The position numbers and the translations under genes were made by a program. The notes under the pieces are model-generated. The model did not search any database. It saw only the letters and a list, made by a program, of their open reading frames with translations, and had not been told where the DNA came from. From the NCBI RefSeq assembly GCF_014648395.1, contig NZ_BMRA01000012.1:1-64000 (forward strand): a DNA stretch of 64,000 nucleotides, read 5' to 3'. The DNA is from Micromonospora fulviviridis (GTDB lineage: Bacteria; Actinomycetota; Actinomycetes; Mycobacteriales; Micromonosporaceae). Below, piece after piece: positions 1 through 7,956 of this stretch (position 1 is its first letter; each line of letters starts with the position of its first letter).

Positions 1-2031
1 GGTACGCGGCGGCTGGCCGCTGGAGCCGTACTGGCCGATGACGCCCGAGGTGGACGACCACACGGTGTTACCCGACTCGAAGCCCGGGTTGCCGAGCTTC
101 TGGCCGGCCCCGGTGCAGCCGCCGCCGGTGCCGTTCACGGTCAGCGTGTAGGTCGCCGAGTGGCTCACCGAGCCGGCGCCGGTGACCGTCACCGAGTAGG
201 TGCCGGACGGGGTGCTCGCCGTGGTGGCGATGGTGAGCGTGGACGAGGCGCCGGAGGTCACCGAGGACGGGCTGAACGACGCGGTGGCGCCGGTCGGCAG
301 GCCGGACGCGGAGAACGTCACGGTCTGCGCGGTCCCGCTGGTGGTGGCCGTGGCGACGGTGGTGGAGACCGAACCGCCCGCGGTCACCGAGCCGGAGGTC
401 GGGGAGAGCGAGACGGAGAAGTCGTTGCCGGTGGAGCCGCAGGGCGCGTCGTTGCCGGCCACGTTCACCGCGGTCCACGCCGCCTGGACGGTCTTGTACT
501 CGGTGGAGCAGTTGCCGTACAGGTCGGTCGCCGCCTTGAGGGTGTAGGCCCGGGCGGTGTTCGACGGGGTGGTGGTGTTGACGTACGAGGTGTTCGAGGT
601 GAAGTACACGTCGAGCGCCCGGTACCAGATCTTTTCCGCCTTGGCGCGACCGATGCCGGTCACGGCCGGAGCCGAGCCGCAGACCGGCGACGTGCCGTAC
701 GCGGTGGAGCCGGTGCCCTCGGCGAGGTTGAAGTAGAAGTGGTTGGCCACGCCGGAGGAGTAGTGCACGTCCTTGTTCTTGGTGCTGGTCGACCAGCAGG
801 AGTCGGACGAGCCGTCCAGCGACGGGTTGTACATGTAGCGCAGCGGCGTACCGTTGCCGTTGATGTTGATCTTCTCACCGACCTGGTAGTCACCCGGGTC
901 GCTCGGCGCGGCGGCGTAGAACTCCACCATGTTGCCGAAGATGTCGCTGGTGGCCTCGTTGAGGCCGCCGGACTCACCGGAGTAGACCAGGCCGGAGAGC
1001 GCCTCGGTGACACCGTGGCTCATCTCGTGCCCGGCGACGTCGAGCGAGACCAGCGGGCGGGAGTTGCCCGAACCGTCGCCGTAGGTCATCTGGGAGCCGT
1101 CCCAGAAGGCGTTGACGTAGTTGCTGCCGTAGTGCACCCGGCTCGGCACGCCCGCACCGTTGCCGAAGATGCCGTTGCGGCCGTGCGTGTTCTTGAAGTA
1201 GTCGAAGGTCTTCGCGGCGCCGAAGTGGGCGTCGACGCCGGCGGACTGCCGGTTCGAGTTGGTGCCGTTGCCCCAGTTGTTGTCGGGGTCGGTGAAGGTC
1301 GTGCAGGTGCCGCCGGTGGTGTTGTTCATGTCGCAGGTACGGCCGTTGCCGTGCGACGGGTCCACCATCTGGTAGGTGCTGCCGGAGAGCGTCGTGTCGA
1401 TGCTGACCGTGCCGGTGTAGATGCCCTGGCCGCTGCCGACCACCGTCTCGATCTCGTCGTAGGAACCGATCACTGCGCCGGTGGTCGCATCGGTGAGGAC
1501 GTGCAGCTTGGACGGCGTCTGCTTGTCCGCCTTCCAGCCGCTGGCGACGGTCTCCCAGGCCAGCCGGCCCGTGCCGGAGCTGGCGTCGACGAAGAGTTCG
1601 GGGGTGCCCACCGAGGTGAGCGAGCCGGAGAACGCCTTGCGCGCGCTGGCCTTGGCCGCGGCCGAGCCGACCTTGGCCGTGGTGCTCAGCGTGAGCGGCG
1701 CGGCCAGGCCGACCGAGGTTCCGGCCATCGTGCCGTTCGGTGCCGTGTGCACGACGAAGTCGCCGCCGTAGACGCGCAGGCCGTGGTAGGTCCGGGCGTA
1801 CCGGGTGTGGGTGGCCCCGGACGGGTCCACCTTCGTGCGGACGGCCTGGTACGCCTCTCCGCTGGCGCCCTGGACGGCACCGGGGTTGGCGCGGAGCAGG
1901 CTGTCCGCACGGGATACGGCGGACTCGGGGGTCGGGGCGCTCGGGGTTGCCGCGTGCGCCGTGGTGGTGACGCAGGTCAGCACGCCACTGGTGAGTAGCG
2001 CGGCGCTGACGGCGGCGAGGGATCTCTTCAC
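1..2031 (-). CDS. secreted M4-family (thermolysin-like) neutral metalloprotease, C-terminus cut by window edge
   Basis: The GTG start at 2031 follows an AGGAGG Shine-Dalgarno, and the frame stays open to base 1, so the C-terminus is missing. A signal peptide (K-R then a hydrophobic run, likely cleaved after AHA near residue 28) precedes a long propeptide. The zinc site is HEMSH at residues 335-339 with the third ligand Glu359 in NEATSD, the exact 20-residue spacing of thermolysin; a DVHYSSG segment near residue 430 supplies the catalytic-His region. A Thr/Ser/Gly-rich Ig-like domain (about 515-590) follows, then the start of another Cys-containing domain (NPGFESG) that probably binds substrate or cell surface. 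It would hydrolyse peptide bonds outside the cell after propeptide removal. The divergent gene at 2203 may encode its inhibitor. Confidence 0.93.
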   Translation of the reverse strand, partial: MKRSLAAVSAALLTSGVLTCVTTTAHAATPSAPTPESAVSRADSLLRANPGAVQGASGEAYQAVRTKVDPSGATHTRYARTYHGLRVYGGDFVVHTAPNGTMAGTSVGLAAPLTLSTTAKVGSAAAKASARKAFSGSLTSVGTPELFVDASSGTGRLAWETVASGWKADKQTPSKLHVLTDATTGAVIGSYDEIETVVGSGQGIYTGTVSIDTTLSGSTYQMVDPSHGNGRTCDMNNTTGGTCTTFTDPDNNWGNGTNSNRQSAGVDAHFGAAKTFDYFKNTHGRNGIFGNGAGVPSRVHYGSNYVNAFWDGSQMTYGDGSGNSRPLVSLDVAGHEMSHGVTEALSGLVYSGESGGLNEATSDIFGNMVEFYAAAPSDPGDYQVGEKININGNGTPLRYMYNPSLDGSSDSCWSTSTKNKDVHYSSGVANHFYFNLAEGTGSTAYGTSPVCGSAPAVTGIGRAKAEKIWYRALDVYFTSNTSYVNTTTPSNTARAYTLKAATDLYGNCSTEYKTVQAAWTAVNVAGNDAPCGSTGNDFSVSLSPTSGSVTAGGSVSTTVATATTSGTAQTVTFSASGLPTGATASFSPSSVTSGASSTLTIATTASTPSGTYSVTVTGAGSVSHSATYTLTVNGTGGGCTGAGQKLGNPGFESGNTVWSSTSGVIGQYGSSGQPPRT

Positions 2032-2071
2032 GGGCCCTCCTGAAGGGGGGAAGTTGTGACGGGGGTAGTCA

Positions 2072-2097
2072 CTGATGTAGATATAGCGATACATCGA
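2072..2097. promoter_or_regulatory. AT-rich divergent promoter/operator with inverted repeat
   Basis: Between the divergent protease and lipoprotein genes lies an unusually AT-rich patch. GATGTA (2074-2079) and TACATC (2090-2095) form a 6-bp inverted repeat around a 10-base centre. On the minus strand the core reads CTATATC, a plausible -10 element for the protease. Assignment as a promoter is inference from composition and position. Confidence 0.35.
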
Positions 2098-2202
2098 AGA
2101 ACGTGAAAGGGTGCGAGCGCTTTCCTGCCGGAGACACTGACCGTTCGGACGATGCGACGGAGCGTGTCGGAACCGGGTGGCTTCGTCGTGCGTCCGATCG
2201 GC

Positions 2203-2664
2203 ATGAGAGCCACCCCTGTCGCGGCGACCCTCCTCGCCGCGCTTCTCGCCCCGCTCGCCGCCTGTGCCCAGAACGGCGACGCGCCCGCGTCCCCCGGCCC
2301 GGCCGCGACCACCGCCGGGCCGGGCGTGCCCGTGGTGCTGACGAAGTCCGGCGGCATCGTCGGGCTGAACGACACCGTCACGGTGCGGCCCGACGGCCGG
2401 TGGACCCGCGTCGACCGGACGGGCGGCTCCCGTACCGGCCAGCTCAGCGCCGCCGACCTACACCGGCTGCGGCAACTCGCCGCCGACTCGCGGCTGGCCG
2501 CGGAGGCCACCGTCACCGTCCCGGCGACCATGTGCGCGGACGCGTTCAGCTATCGGCTCACCGTCGGCCCGACCACCACGAGCTACGTGGACTGCCCACC
2601 CCAGGCCACCCCGCCGCCCGCCACGGCCGCCGTGGTCGACCTGCTCACCCGCGCCACCGGCTGA
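2203..2664 (+). CDS. lipoprotein resembling the M4-protease inhibitor emfourin
   Basis: The ATG at 2203 is chosen because it puts a clean lipoprotein signal at the N-terminus, with lipobox LAAC and the lipidated Cys at residue 21; an upstream in-frame ATG at 2152 would bury it. A Pro/Ala-rich linker is followed by one small domain of about 100 residues. It contains a KSGGIVG turn, a hydrophobic strand, a GQLSAADLHRLRQLA helix, a later YRLTV strand, and a closing helix. This strand-helix order recalls emfourin, the small inhibitor encoded next to protealysin-like M4 proteases, and the gene is divergent from an M4 protease here. Predicted to be anchored on the outer membrane face, where it could protect the producer. 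The inhibitor role is inferred; two Cys in the domain may form a disulfide. Confidence 0.5.
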   Translation: MRATPVAATLLAALLAPLAACAQNGDAPASPGPAATTAGPGVPVVLTKSGGIVGLNDTVTVRPDGRWTRVDRTGGSRTGQLSAADLHRLRQLAADSRLAAEATVTVPATMCADAFSYRLTVGPTTTSYVDCPPQATPPPATAAVVDLLTRATG

Positions 2665-2673
2665 CCCCGGTCC

Positions 2674-3558
2674 TCACCAGTCGGCCGCCGCCGCCAGCAG
2701 CGTCCGCCGCACCGCCTGGATCTCGCGCCGGCCGGTCACCCCGGGCCGGGCCGCCAGGAAGAGCGTGTTGAGCGGGGGCACCGGCGGCGCGAGCAGCGCC
2801 CGCAGCGCGCCGGACGCCAGCTCACCCCGGCAGAGGTAGGTCGGCAGTACGCTCACCCCGGCGCCCGCCACCACCGCCGCCCGGACCGCCCGCAGGTCCG
2901 CCACGACCAGGCTGGGCGTCCGGGTGAGCCGGGTGTCGAAGACGGTCCGCCAGTACCGGCGCAGGATCGGGGCCTCCTCGCCGTAGGCCACCAGCGGCAC
3001 GTCGCGCAACGCCGCGGCGGTGACCGGGTCGGGCAGCCGCCCGGCCCAGGCCGGCGCCGCCACCAGCACGAACTCCTCGTCGTAGAGCGGCTCCACGACA
3101 ACCCCGCGACGGCGCGGGCGCACGCTGGTCACGGCCAGGTCGAGCCGCCCGGCCACCAGGTCGTCGACCAGCTGGTCCGGCAGCCCGGCCGAGACGCGCA
3201 GTTCCAGTCCGTCGGCGACCGGGGCGGCCAGCGCCGGCAGCACACGCTCGGCGAGGAACTCGGCCGGCCCACCGAGGAACACGGTCCGGGGGTACGCCGT
3301 GGTCGGGTCCTCGGCCAGCACGGCGGCGAGCCGGTCCAGCGGGTCGGCGACCCGGCGGGCCAGCTCGTTCCCGGCGGCGGTCGGGGTGACGCCCCGGGGC
3401 AGCCGCTCGAAGAGCGGCCGGCCGATCGCCTCCTCCAGCGCGCGCAGCTGGGCGGTCACCGTGGGCTGGGCCAGCCCGAGCAGTTCCGCCGCGCCGGTGA
3501 CCGACCCCGACCGGTGCACGGCGAGGAAGCTGCGGAGCAGGTCCAGGGACACCTTCAC
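2674..3558 (-). CDS. LysR-family transcriptional regulator
   Basis: 294 residues with GTG start. The N-terminal winged helix-turn-helix is canonical (residues 4-63: LLRSFLAVHRSGSVTGAAE, then QPTVTAQLRALE). The rest is a two-lobed periplasmic-binding-protein-like effector domain of normal length. It ends 10 bp after the convergent lipoprotein gene. Its start lies about 70 bp from the divergent DJ-1/PfpI gene at 3631, the classical LysR arrangement, so that gene is its most likely target. The effector cannot be told from sequence. Confidence 0.92.
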   Translation of the reverse strand: MKVSLDLLRSFLAVHRSGSVTGAAELLGLAQPTVTAQLRALEEAIGRPLFERLPRGVTPTAAGNELARRVADPLDRLAAVLAEDPTTAYPRTVFLGGPAEFLAERVLPALAAPVADGLELRVSAGLPDQLVDDLVAGRLDLAVTSVRPRRRGVVVEPLYDEEFVLVAAPAWAGRLPDPVTAAALRDVPLVAYGEEAPILRRYWRTVFDTRLTRTPSLVVADLRAVRAAVVAGAGVSVLPTYLCRGELASGALRALLAPPVPPLNTLFLAARPGVTGRREIQAVRRTLLAAAADW

Positions 3559-3630
3559 ATCAGCAAACCTATCGCCGGTACCACCCTCGCCTATTGGTCA
3601 GCTATGGATCCGCGCGCCAGCATGGTCGGC

Positions 3631-4290
3631 ATGACTCGTGCACTCATCGCGCTGACCAGTCACTCCGAGCTGGGCCGGACCGGCCGCCGGACCGGCTTCT
3701 ACGTGGGCGAGGCCGCGGAGCCGTGGGAGGTCTTCCGGGCCGCCGGCTACCAGGTCGACCTCGTCTCGGTGGCCGGCGGACAGCCGCCGCTCGACGGCCG
3801 GGACGAGAACGACAGGACCCAGAACGACTTCCTCGCCACCGCCGGGGTGGCGGACACCCCGAAGGCCGCCGGGATCGACCCGACCGGATACGACGTGATT
3901 CTCTTCGCCGGCGGCCACGGCACCATGTGGGACTTCCCCGACGACCCGGACCTGGCCCGGATCGCCCGCTCGATCTACGAGCGCGGCGGGGTGGTGGCCG
4001 CCGTCTGCCACGGCCCGTCGGCGCTGGTGAACCTGAGGCTCTCCGACGGCTCGCACCTGGTCGCCGGCAAGCGGGTGGCCGGCTTCACCAACGACGAGGA
4101 GGCGGCGGTCGGCCTCACCGCGGAGGTCCCGTTCCTGCTCGCGGACAAGCTGGCCGAGGCCGGCGCCCAGCACGTCCCGGCGCCCAACTTCACCGAGCAG
4201 GTGGTGGTCGACGGCCGCCTGGTCACGGGCCAGAACCCTCAGTCCGCCCGCGCCCTGGCCCGAGCCGTCGTCGACCTCCTCTCCGCCTGA
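3631..4290 (+). CDS. DJ-1/PfpI-family protein (Hsp31/glyoxalase III-like)
   Basis: 219 residues in the class I glutamine-amidotransferase-like fold. The nucleophile elbow AAVCHGPSA carries the reactive Cys, with GGHGTMWDFPD upstream and a Glu-bearing N-terminal strand (GFYVGEAAEPWEVF). The GHGTMWD signature is typical of the Hsp31-type branch, whose characterised members act as glyoxalase III (methylglyoxal to lactate) or deglycase/chaperone. Cytoplasmic, no signal peptide. The third in-frame ATG is chosen because homologues begin M-T-R-x-L-x-A-L-T-S; ATGs at 3604 and 3622 are alternatives, none with a strong ribosome site. Divergent from the LysR gene, which probably controls it. Confidence 0.85.
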   Translation: MTRALIALTSHSELGRTGRRTGFYVGEAAEPWEVFRAAGYQVDLVSVAGGQPPLDGRDENDRTQNDFLATAGVADTPKAAGIDPTGYDVILFAGGHGTMWDFPDDPDLARIARSIYERGGVVAAVCHGPSALVNLRLSDGSHLVAGKRVAGFTNDEEAAVGLTAEVPFLLADKLAEAGAQHVPAPNFTEQVVVDGRLVTGQNPQSARALARAVVDLLSA

Positions 4291-4306
4291 CCCACGCCCG
4301 CCTCGG

Positions 4307-4363
4307 CGATCATGAGGTTGCCGGTGCCGAATGTCCGCTTCGACGCCGCCAACCTCATGATCG
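4307..4363. repeat. 14-bp perfect inverted repeat, REP-like palindrome
   Basis: CGATCATGAGGTTG (4307-4320) is matched perfectly by its reverse complement at 4350-4363 around a 29-base centre. It sits between two converging genes, has no T-run, and could work as a hairpin at the 3-prime ends of both transcripts. The arm sequence looks like a dispersed intergenic element; only one copy was noticed in this window. Confidence 0.5.
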
Positions 4364-4382
4364 ACCGCGGGGCGGCGGGGGG

Positions 4383-5009
4383 TCAGATGCGGTAGGCCGG
4401 GGGCAGGCCGGTGGCGCGGAGGTCCGGGGGGAGGTGGGCGACGTCGTTGAGGGCGATCAGGGTGGGTGGGCCGGTGGGGGTGTAGCGGATGACCGTCAGG
4501 CCGGCGTTCTGGTGGTTCAGGCCGATCCACCGGCGCTCGGGGGCCTCCAGGGCGTGCCGGACCAGCCAGGCGACCAGGAAGTTGTGGGTGACGATCAGCT
4601 CGCGTACGTCGCCCTCGGCGGGCGCGGTCGCGAAGCGGGCCACGGCCTCCGCCGTCACGCGCGGCCCGTCGGCCCGCTCGCGCTCGGTGAACCCGGCCAG
4701 GAAGCTCGCGTACGCCTCGGGCAGGCCGGCCGGGTCGGTGTCGTGCGGCATGTGGTCCCCGGCCCGGTCGTCCTCGTACACCGGGACACCCGGCAGCGCG
4801 GCCGCGACCAGCGCGGCGGTCTCCGCGGCGCGGCGGGCCGGCCCGTGGTGGACGGCGGCGAACCCGATGCCGCGCAGACGCTCGCCCAGCAGCGTCGCCT
4901 GCCGGCGGCCACGCGCCGACAGGCCGGTGTCCGCCTCCTCCTCCGGCTGGTCCTGCTCGCCGTGCCGGACCAGGTAGAGCAGTCGGCTGGGCACTCGGGT
5001 CACCTCCAC
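4383..5009 (-). CDS. histidine phosphatase superfamily protein (phosphoglycerate mutase-like)
   Basis: About 208 residues. LYLVRHGEQD near residue 12 is the RHG signature bearing the phospho-accepting His; LSARGRRQATLLGERL follows as expected, and a second His in VTHNFLVAWL completes the phosphate pocket. Cytoplasmic phosphatase of unknown substrate. The GTG at 5009 gives the longest form, but GTG at 4994 sits 8 bases after GGAGG and could be the true start, removing five residues before the conserved strand. It is followed by the inverted repeat at 4307-4363. Confidence 0.87.
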   Translation of the reverse strand: MEVTRVPSRLLYLVRHGEQDQPEEEADTGLSARGRRQATLLGERLRGIGFAAVHHGPARRAAETAALVAAALPGVPVYEDDRAGDHMPHDTDPAGLPEAYASFLAGFTERERADGPRVTAEAVARFATAPAEGDVRELIVTHNFLVAWLVRHALEAPERRWIGLNHQNAGLTVIRYTPTGPPTLIALNDVAHLPPDLRATGLPPAYRI

Positions 5010-5061
5010 GGTCGGGAGAGGCGAGACTAGTCGCCCGCTCCCGACCGTGGGGTCCCGCCGG

Positions 5062-5481
5062 TCAGGCGCGCGGGTGCATCTGGCCGATGCGGATCCGGTT
5101 GCCGAACGGGTCGCGGATCCCGAAGTCGATCCCGTACGGCCGCTCGGTCGGCTCGTCGGTCACGTCCACACCCTTGGCCACCAGGTCCTCGTACGACTTG
5201 CGGGCGTCGTCGGTGGTGAGGCAGAGCCAGCCGCTCATGGCGCCCTTGGTCAGCAGCTCGCGGACCCGCTCGGCGGTGGCCGGGTCGAGGGCCGGCGGGC
5301 CCGGCTTCTCCAGCAGGATCTCGTGCTCCGGGTCGCCCGGCACGTTGACCGTGAGCCACCGCATGAAGCCGAGGTCCTGGTCGGTGTTCACCTCGAGGCC
5401 GAGCTTGCCGACATAGAAGTCGAGCGCCTCGTCCTGGTCGAGGACGTAGATCTGGGAGCGGGAAATCGAGGTCATCGTCAT
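5062..5481 (-). CDS. VOC/glyoxalase-fold protein
   Basis: 139 residues containing one full vicinal-oxygen-chelate repeat pair: SQIYVLDQDEALDFYVGKLG at the N-terminus and DFGIRDPFGNRIRIGQ at the C-terminus. This fold serves as lyase, dioxygenase or antibiotic-binding protein; the substrate here is unknown. The ATG at 5481 is used because homologous proteins start a few residues before the first strand; the open frame extends further upstream without family similarity. ATG 5475 is an equally good start. Monocistronic between the phosphatase and the divergent asparagine-synthase-like gene. Confidence 0.85.
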   Translation of the reverse strand: MTMTSISRSQIYVLDQDEALDFYVGKLGLEVNTDQDLGFMRWLTVNVPGDPEHEILLEKPGPPALDPATAERVRELLTKGAMSGWLCLTTDDARKSYEDLVAKGVDVTDEPTERPYGIDFGIRDPFGNRIRIGQMHPRA

Positions 5482-5675
5482 GCCTGGAACGCTAGAGCAG
5501 CTCGCTGACCTGCTGCTTATCCAAAAGTGACGGGTTCGCCCCCGCGCCGCCGCCCGGGGCGAACGCAACGAGGTCCGGCCTGCGTCGTTTGTCCACACGG
5601 GACACCCCCCGACGTGATCAATTGTTAACTTGCTGGCCACGCAACTGCTCCACCCGCGACTCCGAGGGATCGCAG

Positions 5676-7559
5676 ATGCACGTGATGCTTGCCTGGTTCG
5701 CCGCCGCTCCGCTGCCGGAGCCGGTGCGGGCCGCCCGGGCGGACCGGTTCGAGCGGGCCGCCGCCGAGGTGGTGCCCGACACCTGGCGACGACACGAGTT
5801 CGGCGGTGACGACTGGGGCGTCGTGGTGCTGCACCCGGCCGACCCGGGCGCGTACCGGTGGCCGACGGTCGGCACCGAGGGGCCGGTGACCGCCGTCTCC
5901 CTGGGCATACCGGTCGGGCTCGACACGGCGGCCGGCCCGGCCGCGCTGGCCGCGCGGCTGCTCGCCGGCGAGGACGTGCACCGCGAGGTGGTGCCGCCGT
6001 TCGGGCTGCTGGCGCTGGACCGGGACCGGTTCGCCCTGCAACAGGACTGGCTCGGCATGGCCCGGGTGTTCACCGGCGCCGCCGACGGGGTGAGCGCCTG
6101 GTGCACCCGCCCCGGCCTGCTCGCCGCGTTCCTGCACCGCAGGGCCCGGCCGGACCTGGCCGGCTGGACCTCGTACACCCTCTGCGGGCACTTCGGCGGC
6201 GACCTGTCGCCGATCGACGGCACCCGGCTCATGCGCCCCGGCGAGCGGGTCACCGGTCGCCGCCGGGCCGAGGGCGGCTGGCACCTCGGCACCGAACTGC
6301 GGTACGCCACCGACGACGTGGTGTGCGGCGGATACGCCGACCAGGGACGGCCGCTGGACGAGCGGCTGGACCGGGCGGCCGACGCCCTGACCCGCGCCGC
6401 GGCCAGCCTGCACCCGCTGCACGACGCCGAGGTCACCCTCGGCCTCTCCGGCGGCAAGGACTCGCGCCTCATCGCCGCGACGCTGATCGCCGCCGGCCGC
6501 ACGCCCCGGCTGGTCACCAACGACGACACCCCGGCGGAGGGCGAGGTGGCCCGCCGGCTGGTGCAGCTCCTCCGGGAGAAGCGGGGACTGCGCCCGGACC
6601 ACCGGACCCAGCTCGCCGGCGCCCCGGCCAGCGTGCTCGGCACCGGCCTGCGCGAGCGCGCCCGACGCCTTGCCGACCTGCACGACCACCAGTTTCCCTC
6701 GACCTACCTGGTCCGCCCGGCCGTGCGCGACCGGCTGCCCGAGGCGACCCGCGCGGCGAGCCTCACCGGCGCGGCCGGCGAACTCGCGGTCGGCTACTGG
6801 TACCCGAAGGCCGACGCCGATCCCGCCCCCACCCCGGAGCAGGCGGGCCTGGCCAAGCTGCTGGCCGGTGTGCCGCACGCCGCCGCGGCGCCCGAGGCGC
6901 TGGCCGCCGAACGGGACCGGGTCACCGCCGTGCTGGCCCACGCCCGCGGCCTCGGGCCGCGCGACGAGCACCTGGTCGACTACCTCTACCTGGTCGAGCG
7001 GATGCGCCGGTGGTGCACCTCCGCCTACCTCACGGGAATGGTCACCCCGTTCCTGGCACCCGGCTTCGTGGCCATCACCTTCGCCCTCAGCGTGGCCCAG
7101 AAACGCGACCGGCTCCTGCACACCGCGCTGATCGCCCGGCTGGTGCCGGAGTGGGCGGAGGTGCCCTTCGTCAGCGCCGCCACCGGGCCGTCCACCGCCG
7201 CCCGGGTCTGGGAGGGCGACGGGGTGGTGGCCGTCGCCGACCTGCTGGACACCGCACACGGGCCGCTCACCGGGCTCATGCGCCGTCCGGTCGTGGAGCA
7301 GGCGCTGCGCAAGGCGGTGCGGGGCGGCCGGCCCGATCCCCGCGTCCTCCAGCAGTTCACCGCGCTGGCGGTGGCCTCGGAGCGGCTCGAACCCGGCACC
7401 ACCCGCGCGTCCACCGGAGCCACCTACGCCCGGCTCGTCGCGCCCCCGCGCCCCCGTACCTCGGCGAAGGGCCGGCTGGCCGCGCTGAGCTGGATCCGGC
7501 GGACCCGGCTCGGCGACCGGCTCTGGGTCACCGTGCGTCGTCGCGTTCGCGGCCGGTGA
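5676..7559 (+). CDS. asparagine-synthase-like (ATP pyrophosphatase) protein without a glutaminase Cys
   Basis: 627 residues. The PP-loop LGLSGGKDSRLIAA (Ser258 to Ser263) marks an AsnB-type ATP-pyrophosphatase domain, which activates a carboxylate as acyl-AMP for amide or cyclic bond formation. The N-terminal third has the amidotransferase-like fold remnant (DWLGMARVF, GHFGGDLSPIDG) but the start reads MHVML, not M-C, so it cannot use glutamine by the normal route. This pattern is shared with beta-lactam synthetases, lasso-peptide cyclases and cell-surface glycan enzymes. No precursor peptide, protease or glycosyltransferase gene is adjacent, so the substrate is unknown. Start ATG chosen over upstream frames because a GAGGGA motif precedes it. 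Its 3-prime end overlaps the AraC gene by 32 bp. Confidence 0.82.
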   Translation: MHVMLAWFAAAPLPEPVRAARADRFERAAAEVVPDTWRRHEFGGDDWGVVVLHPADPGAYRWPTVGTEGPVTAVSLGIPVGLDTAAGPAALAARLLAGEDVHREVVPPFGLLALDRDRFALQQDWLGMARVFTGAADGVSAWCTRPGLLAAFLHRRARPDLAGWTSYTLCGHFGGDLSPIDGTRLMRPGERVTGRRRAEGGWHLGTELRYATDDVVCGGYADQGRPLDERLDRAADALTRAAASLHPLHDAEVTLGLSGGKDSRLIAATLIAAGRTPRLVTNDDTPAEGEVARRLVQLLREKRGLRPDHRTQLAGAPASVLGTGLRERARRLADLHDHQFPSTYLVRPAVRDRLPEATRAASLTGAAGELAVGYWYPKADADPAPTPEQAGLAKLLAGVPHAAAAPEALAAERDRVTAVLAHARGLGPRDEHLVDYLYLVERMRRWCTSAYLTGMVTPFLAPGFVAITFALSVAQKRDRLLHTALIARLVPEWAEVPFVSAATGPSTAARVWEGDGVVAVADLLDTAHGPLTGLMRRPVVEQALRKAVRGGRPDPRVLQQFTALAVASERLEPGTTRASTGATYARLVAPPRPRTSAKGRLAALSWIRRTRLGDRLWVTVRRRVRGR

Positions 7560-7956
7560 CCGCCGCGCTCGGCCGCATCCAGGCCATGGTGAAGCAGCTC
7601 GGCGCGGCCACCGGCGTCGCCTTGCGCCGCCGGTAGGTCGACGGTGACTCGCCCACGATGTCGCGGAACGTCCGGCTGAAGGTGCCGAGGCTGCCGAAGC
7701 CGACCAGGTGGCAGATCTCGGTGACCGGCTGGTCGGTCTGCACCAGCAGGTACATGGCCCGCTCCACCCGCCGCCGTTGCAGGTAGCGGTGCGGGGTCTC
7801 GCCGAAGGTGGCCCGGAAGGTACGGATGAAGTGCGCCGCCGAGACGTGCGCGATCCGGGCCAACGCCGGCACGTCGAGCGGCTCCGCGTACGCCCGGTCC
7901 ATGGCGTCCCGGGCGCGCAGCATCGCCCGGTTCGACTCCTCGACCGCCCGGCTCAC
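7528..7956 (-). CDS. AraC-family regulator consisting of the DNA-binding domain only
   Basis: 142 residues with both AraC helix-turn-helix motifs (LDVPALARIAHVSAAHFIR and PVTEICHLVGFGSLGTFSR) and the closing GESPSTYR. There is no sensor domain, so activity is probably set by expression level. The GTG start overlaps the stop of the upstream sigma-factor gene by four bases (GTGA, 7953-7956), implying translational coupling. The two regulators would be made together. The last 32 bases overlap the converging asparagine-synthase-like gene. Confidence 0.9.
   Translation of the reverse strand: MSRAVEESNRAMLRARDAMDRAYAEPLDVPALARIAHVSAAHFIRTFRATFGETPHRYLQRRRVERAMYLLVQTDQPVTEICHLVGFGSLGTFSRTFRDIVGESPSTYRRRKATPVAAPSCFTMAWMRPSAAVTGRERDDAR

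Noticed and set aside
160..1998. Long open frame on the plus strand antisense to the M4 protease
   Set aside because: Arg/Gly/Val-rich translation with no motif, fully explained as a GC-rich shadow of the protease frame whose zinc site is intact.
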